A DNA stretch of 42,777 nucleotides from Pseudomonadota bacterium (GTDB lineage: Bacteria > Pseudomonadota > Gammaproteobacteria > Burkholderiales > Burkholderiaceae_C), in the NCBI GenBank assembly GCA_020161215.1, contig JAIUOM010000024.1, positions 1 through 42,777 of the forward strand, read 5' to 3'. The position numbers and the translations under genes are program-made. Positions 36,652 to 42,777 of the stretch are shown one piece after another. The number at the start of each line of letters is the position of its first letter. The stretch's first letter is position 1. Below the pieces are notes generated by a model that was not told the origin of the DNA, ran no database searches, and was given only the letters and a program-made list of their open reading frames with translations.

Positions 36652-37266
36652 ATGAAGATGACGAAGATTGCCCTCGCGGTTTCAGTCTGTGCTCTGTTCG
36701 CGACGCCCGTCTGGGCGGACAAGGATAAGGACAATGGCCGCGGCCCGGGGCAAAACCAGGCTCAGGGCCAAGGACAGGGTCAAGGCCAAGGCAAAAACCA
36801 GGGGCAAGGCCAAGGTCAGGGTCAGGGTCAGGGGCAAGGTCAGGGCCAGGGGCCGGGCAAGGGCAACCGCGACATGGGGCGAGGCGACATGGGGCGTGGG
36901 CCGGGCAATCCGTCCGTCGGCGGGCCGCAAGGCAATGTTGCGCCTGCCAACATTGTCATCCACGACCGCGACCGCAGCGCCGTCTATTCCTACTACCGCA
37001 CAGAGTATGCGACGGCCGGCTGCCCGCCGGGGCTCGCCAAGAAAAACAATGGTTGCCTACCGCCGGGTCAGGCGAAGAAAATGTGGGTGATGGGTCAGCC
37101 GCTGCCGGCGGCCATCGTTTTCTATCCGCTACCCGGTGTGTTGCTGGCCCAGCTCAGCCCCGCCCCCTCGGGTTACCAATACGTTCGTGTTGCCAACGAC
37201 ATTCTGCTGATGGCCATCGGCACGCGCATGATTGCAGGTGCCATCGCCGACCTCAGCAGTCTTTGA
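36652..37266 (+). CDS. RcnB/CigR-like exported protein with Gly-Gln repeat
   Basis: 204 residues from the ATG at 36652 (GGAGG 7 nt before; ATG 36646 is too close to it). Signal peptide MKMTKIALAVSVCALFATPV ends at WA-D. A Gly-Gln tandem repeat follows (about 33-67), then an Asn/Gly/Pro-rich linker, then the RcnB-type C-terminal domain: CPPGLAKKNNGCLPPGQAKK, then ...PLPAAIVFYPLPGVLLAQLS and GYQYVRVANDILLMAIGTRM. This domain is found in periplasmic RcnB/CigR proteins (nickel-cobalt homeostasis or virulence). Metal binding is not shown here. Confidence 0.85.
   Translation: MKMTKIALAVSVCALFATPVWADKDKDNGRGPGQNQAQGQGQGQGQGKNQGQGQGQGQGQGQGQGQGPGKGNRDMGRGDMGRGPGNPSVGGPQGNVAPANIVIHDRDRSAVYSYYRTEYATAGCPPGLAKKNNGCLPPGQAKKMWVMGQPLPAAIVFYPLPGVLLAQLSPAPSGYQYVRVANDILLMAIGTRMIAGAIADLSSL
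36748..36852 (+). repeat. Coding Gly-Gln dipeptide repeat
   Basis: About 35 codons of mostly GGN-CAR (GGCCAA, GGTCAG, GGGCAA variants). The synonymous changes suggest an old repeat rather than recent slippage, though length may vary between strains. Confidence 0.85.
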
Positions 37267-37279
37267 GGACGAGGGTGCC

Positions 37280-37789
37280 ATGACTCGGACAATGCTTGCA
37301 GCGATGGGCGCGGCGCTGGTGGTGGCCGGCGTGGCGAGCGCGCATGTCTTTACGTCCACCTCCGAGCCGTCGACGCATGTGACGGCCGTGCAGCCGCATT
37401 CGTCGCAGCCGCCGCCGCCGGTGATCGCCAAGACATCGGCGCCGGTCGCCGTGACGAAGATCGCCGCCACCATGCAGCCGGAGCTTCAGCGGCCGCCCGT
37501 ACCGTTGCGGCACGCGCCGCGACCGCCGGTGCCGATCAAGGAGGACATTGCCGGCAAACCAGGCGACGACAAGATTGACAAGCACGTCGATACGGCGGCC
37601 ACCACCGCGCCGACGCCCGAGGACGACGAGGGCGCGCGCCTCGCCAAGTCGGCGATCGAGCGCGACGGCTACAAGAGCGTGAAGGTCGTCAGCAAGAGCG
37701 CCGATGGGTCGTGGCGCGGCCGTGCGCGTCGTGGACAGACCGAAGTCGGCGTGACGGTCGACGCCGCGGGCAACGTTCACGTCGACTAG
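37280..37789 (+). CDS. Exported Pro/Thr-rich protein of unknown function
   Basis: 169 residues. Signal peptide MTRTMLAAMGAALVVAGVAS followed by AHVF. The mature region is Pro/Thr/Ser-rich (SSQPPPPVIAKTSAPVAVTK) and ends in a small folded domain (AKSAIERDGYKSVKVVSKSA, DGSWRGRARRGQTEVGVTVD) reminiscent of a PepSY-type or beta hairpin unit. Located 13 nt after the RcnB-like gene, probably cotranscribed. Confidence 0.65.
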   Translation: MTRTMLAAMGAALVVAGVASAHVFTSTSEPSTHVTAVQPHSSQPPPPVIAKTSAPVAVTKIAATMQPELQRPPVPLRHAPRPPVPIKEDIAGKPGDDKIDKHVDTAATTAPTPEDDEGARLAKSAIERDGYKSVKVVSKSADGSWRGRARRGQTEVGVTVDAAGNVHVD

Positions 37790-38031
37790 GCGGCACTGAT
37801 CGCGGGACTGACTGGTCGACAGGCGGGCGCGTATCGGCGTCTGTGGCGTCCGCACCGCCGGCTCGACACCGCTCCGTCTCCGCTTCTCCTGAAGGAGCCT
37901 CAACCTCGAACGACGCTGCTTGCGGATTACGCCTGCGACGCCGATGGGCTCGGATCGGTTGCAAAGGGGAAGGGTGCGTGAACAAATATCCCGATTGAAC
38001 CCCGGCTTGGGTCGGTCCGATGGAGTGTGGG

Positions 38032-38607
38032 ATGTTTGTGCGCTCTGCCTTTGGTGCTCTTGTTGCGATTTCGGTCGTCGGCGGGGCCGGCCACGCAAAG
38101 GCAGACGAGAAGGTTCTTCGGGCCATGGCTTCGTTGATTGCGGCGGCTCCGCCTTCTCAGCCGCTGCCCGGCAGCCTCGTCGACGGCAGTCTGGTGGTCG
38201 AAAATCGATCGGACAAACTGTCGTTCGTCGGCGTCTTCGCGCCTGGGCCCGGTCTGTGCATCGTTCGCTTCCACAGCCTCAAACAGCTGCCGAAAGGGTG
38301 GGCGGAATCCACCACGCTTTCGTTCGATTTCACGAAGATCAGGCAGGTGCGCTGGCTGTCGGGCACGGACGATCGCGCATCGGCATCGTCCCGGCCAAAC
38401 GATGCCCCCGAAGTGCGGACTGTCGCCATCGATGCGGAAACGCCCTGGCTGTGCCGCGACAGTGTCCATCTCGAGACGGCCAAGCCGGCGTTGCAATCGA
38501 CCTGCTACAAGACGTGGACGGTTGCGGTGCCGACGCCCGCAGACAGGGCCGCTGCCGCCAAGGCAATCGAGCTTGTCGAGAAGTCCTGCGTCGCCGCGAA
38601 GCGATAG
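38032..38607 (+). CDS. Secreted or periplasmic protein of unknown function
   Basis: 191 residues from the ATG at 38032 (GGAG at 38022-38025; ATG 38020 is less well placed). Signal peptide MFVRSAFGALVAISVVGGAG ends at KA-DEK. Three Cys in the mature part (GLCIVRFHSL, WLCRDSVHLE, QSTCYKTWTV) could form disulphides. No family recognised. A 240-bp gap precedes it in which I see no gene. Confidence 0.65.
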   Translation: MFVRSAFGALVAISVVGGAGHAKADEKVLRAMASLIAAAPPSQPLPGSLVDGSLVVENRSDKLSFVGVFAPGPGLCIVRFHSLKQLPKGWAESTTLSFDFTKIRQVRWLSGTDDRASASSRPNDAPEVRTVAIDAETPWLCRDSVHLETAKPALQSTCYKTWTVAVPTPADRAAAAKAIELVEKSCVAAKR

Positions 38608-38777
38608 CGCGGCAGCGACGGCCGTGACGCAATCGTCGGTTCCCGATGGCGTGTGTCGGCAGACCGGATCGCCGGTTGCAGCCGGCGTTCCTGTCGCCGC
38701 CAGTATCGAGGGACGTCGCCGGGCATTCGAAGCGGTGGGCACGCCCTTCGAGGAATGGCTGTGTTGCCGGAGGATTC

Positions 38778-39677
38778 ATGCGGAACCCGCGCCGTAAGGC
38801 CATCCTCTTCGCTGCTCCGGCCTTGTCGGGCGCCGCGCTGCTGTGGCTCGGCGTGTGGTGGGAAAGCGCCCTGGGGCGCGGCGGCATCTCGGGCGTCATG
38901 ACGGCGCTCGGGTTCGTGACGCTTGTCTGCTCCACTCTGTTCCTGTTGCTGAAAGTCCTGCCCACGGCCATCGGCAGGGCGCGCCTTCTGGCCGGCGTCG
39001 GCCGGATCGCACGGTGGCAGACAAGCGCCGCCGACTGGGACAGGTTCCGCGCGCTCGATGCCGAGCGGGCCGTTGCGGACCCGATGTTCCTCGCCAACGA
39101 TCTCTGGATCCGCAAGCAGACGCCCCCCGAGGGCGTGGAGATCATCGTCGGCGAGAAGGCGTTGATCGTCGATGGCTCCTATCACCCGCTGCGCCCGAAC
39201 GGCATCCCCGAGCTGCGCAGCATCGGCTGGCTCGACAACGCCGCCCGGCCCGGCCGGCCGCCGGACTGCCTCGAATTCCTGCTCGCCTACGCGGCGGGCC
39301 GCTACGGCGGCGTCCGCTATACCTGCCTGCGTGTGCCGGTGCCCGAGGCGGCGCGCGCACAGGGCTTGTCGGCCTATCGCCACTTCGCGCCGGTGCTTGA
39401 AAAGAAGCGCGGCAGGGGCGCCATTGCGCTGCGCAACCCGCGCCGCACGTATCAGATCACGGCGACTCTCTTCGGGCTCGGCCTTGTCGCCGCCGTCGCG
39501 GGCGCGATCATGATGGCGATTGCTCATCGCCAGGGCGAATATGCCGGCATGATCGCGGGCTTTCTGACGCTGGGCGGCTCCTTCGTCGCGATTCCCTCCG
39601 CCTTGGTCGGCGGAATGACCTTCCTGTTGCAGTGGAGGGAAGGAAAAGAGAGCCAACGTCGCGTGACGAAGAAATGA
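38778..39677 (+). CDS. Membrane protein of unknown function
   Basis: 299 residues from the ATG at 38778 (GGAGG a few bases upstream). Two N-terminal transmembrane helices (8-30, 40-62), a cytoplasmic or periplasmic domain (65-225, with RFRALDAERAVADPMFLAND and YAAGRYGGVRYTCLRVPVPE) and two C-terminal helices (about 230-285). Its start MRNPRRK matches that of the next gene (MRNPARK). Function unknown. Confidence 0.7.
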   Translation: MRNPRRKAILFAAPALSGAALLWLGVWWESALGRGGISGVMTALGFVTLVCSTLFLLLKVLPTAIGRARLLAGVGRIARWQTSAADWDRFRALDAERAVADPMFLANDLWIRKQTPPEGVEIIVGEKALIVDGSYHPLRPNGIPELRSIGWLDNAARPGRPPDCLEFLLAYAAGRYGGVRYTCLRVPVPEAARAQGLSAYRHFAPVLEKKRGRGAIALRNPRRTYQITATLFGLGLVAAVAGAIMMAIAHRQGEYAGMIAGFLTLGGSFVAIPSALVGGMTFLLQWREGKESQRRVTKK

Positions 39678-39680
39678 TCC

Positions 39681-39887
39681 ATGCGTAATCCGGCACGCAA
39701 GCTCGGCTATGCGCTGATCGCTCTCGGCACGGGCGCATTGCACTTCTCAGGCACCAAGGGCGACGTTCCGGCGGGGCTGGCAATCGGCGGCCTGTTGACC
39801 GCTGTCGGCGTGCTCGTCGTCGGCTGGGTCCACTTGCCCCGGCGGAGCAAGGCGGGCCCGGCAAGCAGAGCGTCCGGGAAGCGTTAA
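39681..39887 (+). CDS. Small membrane protein, unknown
   Basis: 68 residues, two predicted helices (8-24, 30-50) and a basic tail (RRSKAGPASRASGKR). Begins 3 nt after the stop of the previous gene and shares its first residues (MRNPxRK), so the two are probably one operon and perhaps related by partial duplication. Confidence 0.6.
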   Translation: MRNPARKLGYALIALGTGALHFSGTKGDVPAGLAIGGLLTAVGVLVVGWVHLPRRSKAGPASRASGKR

Positions 39888-39921
39888 GCGCCCAATGGTT
39901 CCGCGCGGCGAGTCCGGACGG

Positions 39922-40185
39922 TCAGCGAGCTGGACGCCGCGGCAGTTCGATGTCGCCGGCCAGCACTTCCGCCATCGATGCTTCGAGCAGCTCGCCGATG
40001 ACGTCGGCGCCCTCGGCCACGCCGTCGTCGACGGTGCCGTGTTCGATCGAGTCGACCGCGGCGAGGTGGTGGCCGTCTTCATAGACCCAGGTTGTCCAGT
40101 TCTCGTCGCTGAACACGAGCCGGATTTCGAGCGCGCGGCCGTCGTAGACGAAGCTCTTGCGCCGCGAGGCCGGGGATGTCGTCAT
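39922..40185 (-). CDS. Small hypothetical protein
   Basis: 87 residues from the ATG at 40185 (an upstream start at 40212 is possible but overlaps the neighbour). Beta-rich N-terminus SFVYDGRALEIRLVFSDENW, TTWVYEDGHHLAAVDSIEHG, then an acidic helix EGADVIGELLEASMAEVLAG. No signal peptide. Follows the lipoprotein gene on the same strand by 10 nt. Confidence 0.6.
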   Translation of the reverse strand: MTTSPASRRKSFVYDGRALEIRLVFSDENWTTWVYEDGHHLAAVDSIEHGTVDDGVAEGADVIGELLEASMAEVLAGDIELPRRPAR

Positions 40186-40195
40186 GAGCCGACCG

Positions 40196-40627
40196 CTACC
40201 GCGGCGACGCAATCGATTGCATGTAGGGCACCGGCGCGTCGGCCGTCAGCGGGGCGGGAGCCTGCACGGCGGGCTGCGCCACGGCCGTGGGGCTGGCGGC
40301 GGCCGGGCGGGCGAGGCTGGCATAGCGGGTCGCCCTGAAGGCGGAATCCTGATGGATCGCCGCCGTCACCGTCGCATCGCGATGGGGGTTGGTCACGCTG
40401 TCGAGCTTCTTGGTCTGCGTCTGGCAGGCGGTCGCTGCGGTCTGCGCGTCGGCGCCGTTGCTGTTCACCTGGGCGGCCAGGCAGGCATCGCGGTCCTTGT
40501 AGGCCCTGTTGATCGCCTGGTTGGTCGGGTTCTCGATCCCGAAAGGTGCGAACTCGTAACCAGCGCAGGCCGACAGGCCGAGGGTGAGCAGGCCAGCCGC
40601 CAAGACCGAGTACCGAACCGATGCCAT
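40196..40627 (-). CDS. Lipoprotein of unknown function
   Basis: 143 residues from the ATG at 40627 with AAGGA upstream on the minus strand. Lipobox LGLSAC (Cys about 20, in YSVLAAGLLTLGLSACAGYE). The mature part has Cys pairs in RDACLAAQVNSNGADAQTAA and TACQTQTKKL, then an Ala/Pro-rich tail. Longer forms upstream are not supported by a ribosome site. Confidence 0.7.
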   Translation of the reverse strand: MASVRYSVLAAGLLTLGLSACAGYEFAPFGIENPTNQAINRAYKDRDACLAAQVNSNGADAQTAATACQTQTKKLDSVTNPHRDATVTAAIHQDSAFRATRYASLARPAAASPTAVAQPAVQAPAPLTADAPVPYMQSIASPR

Positions 40628-40822
40628 CGAAAGTCCTTCTGGCGAAAAGCTGAGGTCGGAAGGGCCTACAGCAAGTGGGCTCATCAATCCAACACCAAAT
40701 CGGCAGGGCGCTTTCGAGGCAGGACGGCAGCGATGTCGTGACTTCTCGCCTTTTTCAGGTCCGGCTGTGGGCAAAGTGCTCGTGCTGCCGATCCGCCGGC
40801 CGCCTTCGCATGCCGCCGGCAC

Positions 40823-41768
40823 TTACTCCGCCGCCGCCTTCACCGCCTCGGGATTGCGCCACTGGGCCAGCAGCTCCGCTTCCTTGCGCTTGGCCTTGGC
40901 GAGGTTGGCGTCCTTGATATGGCCGTACCCGCGGATCTCGTCGGGGATCGCGGCGAGCTTGATCGCGAGCGCGTGGTTCTGCGGCGTGAGGCTCTGCAGC
41001 AGTTCGTTGATCAGCGTCTCGTAGTCGGCGATCAGGCGGCGCTCGGTCTTGCGCTCCTCGGTGCGGCCGAACGGATCGAAGGCGGTGCCGCGCAGGCCCT
41101 TGAGCTTCGCCAGCAGGCGGAAGGCCGGCAGCATCCAGCTTCCGAACTCCTGCTTGATCAGGTGGCCGGTCTGCGGATCGCGCTGCGCGAAGAGCGGCGG
41201 GGCGAGATGGAACTTGAGCTTGTAGTCGCCCTCGAACTGCCGGCCGAGCTTCGCCTGGAACGCGGCCTCGCTGTAGAGCCGCGCGACCTCGTACTCGTCC
41301 TTGTAGGAGAGCAGCTTGGCGTAATAGCGCGCCACGGCTTCGGCGAGGCCCATGTTGCCGCCGCCCTTGAGCTGCTCGGCGACGCGCACCTTCTCGACCA
41401 GCGCGGCGTAGCGCTGGGCGAGGGCTGCGTTCTGGTAGCCGGTGAGATGCTTCGTCCGCGCCGCCACGATCTCTTCGAGCGTGGTCGAGAGGCGCGGGGC
41501 GAGGCGCACGACATTGTCCTTGTCCTTGGGCGCGACGAGCAGCTCGACCGCAGCACGGTCGGCGGCGGCGCGGCGGCCCCAGCGGAAGGCGGCGAGGTTC
41601 ATCGGCACCGCCGCACCGTTCAGCTCGATGGCCTGTTCGATGGCAGCGTGGCCGAGCGGCACGAGGCCTTTCTGGTAGGCATAGCCCAGCACGAACATGT
41701 TGGTGGCGATCGAATCGCCCATCAGCGCCGTGGCGATGCCGGTGGCATCGAGGAACTCGACCGCAGGT
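40823..41768 (-). pseudogene. Indolepyruvate ferredoxin oxidoreductase, C-terminal part (truncated by a join)
   Basis: About 315 residues of the C-terminal part of the large fused indolepyruvate ferredoxin oxidoreductase (full length about 1150). Family phrases: FLDATGIATALMGDSIATNM, FVLGYAYQKGLVPLG, AVPMNLAAFRWGRRAAAD and, in the DUF6537-type C-terminal domain, QEFGSWMLPAFRLLAKLKGL and LRGTAFDPFGRTEERKTERR. The catalytic thiamine and Fe-S domains are missing. Upstream of EPAVEFLDATG the frame reads non-family residues from another DNA piece. The enzyme converts arylpyruvates to acyl-CoA with ferredoxin. Truncation is probably artefactual rather than a real pseudogene. Confidence 0.85.
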
Positions 41769-41775
41769 TCGCTCC
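41755..41775. other. Probable chimeric junction 3
   Basis: The minus-strand oxidoreductase gene stops making family sense here, and a plus-strand reading frame (ending 41902) begins to look like protein. Confidence 0.6.
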
Positions 41776-41902
41776 ATGGTTCGAGCGACTTCAGGGATGG
41801 GTGCCGGATAACGCCTACCCCGGCAGGGAAGGGCGGGAGTGGCTCGCGGTTTATCGCAGGCTCCCCGCGCAACAGGTTGCCGGAGAGACAGGATCACGCT
41901 AG
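41765..41902 (+). CDS. C-terminal fragment of an unknown protein
   Basis: About 45 codons ending at TAG 41902 and reading RFAPWFERLQGWVPDNAYPG, then REGREWLAVYRRLPAQQ. The residue mix looks like real protein, and it ends 14 nt before a plausible plus-strand gene start. The family is not recognised and the 5' end is lost at the join. Confidence 0.35.
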   Translation, partial: RFAPWFERLQGWVPDNAYPGREGREWLAVYRRLPAQQVAGETGSR

Positions 41903-41916
41903 CGTGCCGCTATCCC

Positions 41917-42105
41917 ATGGCCATGAGTCGTAGTTTCCACTGGTTGATCGCCGCCCTGCTTCCCATCGGGATGACATGCGCGGAACCCCGCCCCTACATC
42001 AACGACAAGAAGGCTCCCGAGGACCGGAAGGATCTGGAAACCATCCAGAACACCCTGATCCAGTCGCTTCCCAAGGCGCGCGCCGCCACGGTCTGCATCG
42101 AGATC
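41917..42105 (+). CDS. N-terminal fragment of a trypsin-like (DegP/HtrA-type) serine protease
   Basis: From the ATG at 41917 (or 41923) about 63 codons look genuine: signal sequence SRSFHWLIAALLPIGMTCAE, then a helix (DKKAPEDRKDLETIQNTLIQ) and SLPKARAATVCIEIGEGFG, the first strand of trypsin-like S1C proteases, normally followed by SGV and the catalytic His. The frame continues open, but from about 42120 it is antisense to the oxidase gene. The catalytic triad is absent. It resembles exported proteases of Planctomycetes/Verrucomicrobia; that origin is a guess. Confidence 0.5.
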
Positions 42106-42122
42106 GGCGAAGGTTTCGGCGA
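42096..42122. other. Probable chimeric junction 4
   Basis: A stretch of about 25 bp fits both the protease gene (plus: CIEIGEGFG) and the oxidase gene (minus: AETFADLD), so a shared word probably caused the mis-join. Confidence 0.65.
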
Positions 42123-42777
42123 CGCAATCGGCGAGCCGCGAGATCGGCACGCAGACATCGGTGGCAAAACATTGCGAGCCGGGACGCAGGCTTTTCGCCG
42201 CCCAATAGACGTCATGCCGCGCCTGCCACAGCCGCGTGCGCTCCTCCGGCTTGGTGGTCCACTCGAACGGCCCGCCGCCCAGTTCGCGCGCGATCTCGCC
42301 GAACCGCTCCGACTGCTCGGCGACGCCCGCCTCGCTGCCGTGAAACTCCACGAACAGCATCGGCTTTTCCGGCAAAGTCAGTTTGGAATAGGCGTTGCAC
42401 GCGCGGATCTGTACCTCGTCGAGCAGTTCGATGCGCGCGACCGGAATGCCGGACTGGATCGTCATGATCGTCGCGTTGCACGCCGCCTCCACCGAAGGGA
42501 ACGGACAGATGCCGCCGGCGATCGCCTCGGGGATTCCCTGCAGCCGCAACGTCAGTTCGGTGATGATCCCGAGCGTGCCCTCGGCGCCGATCAGCAGCCG
42601 CGTGAGGTCATAGCCCGACGAGGATTTCTTGGCGCGCGTCGCGGTGGTGACGATCTCGCCGTTCGGCATCACCGCCTTCAGCGACAGGACATTGTCCTTC
42701 ATGGTGCCGTAGCGCACCGCATTGGTGCCGGAGGCGCGGGTGGCGGCCATGCCGCCGATGGAAGCGTCGGCGCCGGG
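42097..42777 (-). CDS. FAD-linked oxidase (D-lactate dehydrogenase / GlcD-like), internal fragment
   Basis: About 227 codons, open at the right edge (5' side). FAD-binding PCMH domain end: ADASIGGMAATRASGTNAVR, YGTMKDNVLSLKAVMPNGEI, SSGYDLTRLLIGAEGTLGII; then the FAD-oxidase C-terminal domain: ARIELLDEVQIRACNAYSKL, LFVEFHGSEAGVAEQSERFG, RLWQARHDVYWAAKSLRPGS, CVPISRLADCVAETFADL. The last helices with the HxGDGN flavin motif are lost at junction 4. It belongs to the eukaryotic LDHD/bacterial FAD-binding oxidase class and oxidises 2-hydroxyacids such as D-lactate. Phylogenetically it fits Alphaproteobacteria, possibly the same source as region C. Confidence 0.85.

Noticed and set aside
36748-36852. 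CRISPR array or satellite
   Set aside because: The repeat is in frame within a secreted protein and encodes Gly-Gln; there are no spacers.
41899-42750. Oxidase gene with natural C-terminus ending at 41899
   Set aside because: Residues after AETFADLDA do not match the family and are antisense to another gene, so the end is a join artefact.

Overview
The window does not read as one genome. It looks like a composite contig built from at least four, possibly five, pieces of different origin, joined inside genes. (A) About 1-2195 is very GC-rich actinobacterial-type DNA: a secreted HNH (DUF1524-type) nuclease running off the left edge, a DUF4097 beta-repeat protein, a ribbon-helix-helix (HicB-like) protein and a perfect 40-bp palindrome. 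(B) About 2200-32500 is Burkholderiales-type betaproteobacterial DNA carrying a type III secretion system (T3SS) and its regulators, followed by Comamonadaceae-like housekeeping genes (orn, an M48 protease, rsgA) and a toxin-antitoxin pair. (C) About 32500-41768 is alphaproteobacterial DNA: the rest of alaS, small lipoproteins and membrane or exported proteins, an RcnB-like protein, and the 3' part of an indolepyruvate ferredoxin oxidoreductase gene. (D) About 41765-42110 is a short piece with the tail of an unknown gene and the head of a trypsin-like protease gene. (E) About 42097-42777 is the middle of an FAD-linked oxidase gene. Each join truncates or fuses genes, so gene neighbourhoods should not be trusted across these points.

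The core is the T3SS in B. Genes lie nose to tail from the truncated 5' end at 2202 to 22189, all on the plus strand and mostly with 1-31 nt overlaps: LcrH-like TPR chaperone fragment, second TPR protein, sctI, J, K, L, N, O, P, Q, R, S, T, U, a short ORF, a CesT-like chaperone, and sctC. Order and content resemble the Bordetella bsc cluster. sctV, sctD, sctF, translocators and effectors are not present, presumably lost beyond the left join.

Directly downstream of sctC, in the same run of genes, is a five-gene sensory block: a large protein with two extracytoplasmic sensor domains fused to an MFS-like membrane domain; a periplasmic ABC_sub_bind-type binding protein without a permease; two more membrane sensor proteins that appear to repeat the two sensor domains of the first; and a TM-periplasmic-TM-HAMP-PP2C phosphatase (BtrU/RsbU-like). 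Next come an ECF sigma factor and a GNAT enzyme (minus strand), an unknown protein, an RsbW-like kinase (minus), an STAS antagonist and a NarL-type response regulator. Together these are the parts of a partner-switching circuit like Bordetella BtrS/U/W/V, here apparently fed by an elaborate ligand-sensing front end. That front end is the best candidate for an undescribed system in this window.

The remaining genes of B (acyltransferase, DUF2726 protein, oligoribonuclease, Ste24-like protease, RsgA, Phd/VapC pair) look like ordinary chromosomal background. Region C is mostly small exported proteins of unknown function around alaS. No tRNA, rRNA, CRISPR array or insertion sequence was recognised.
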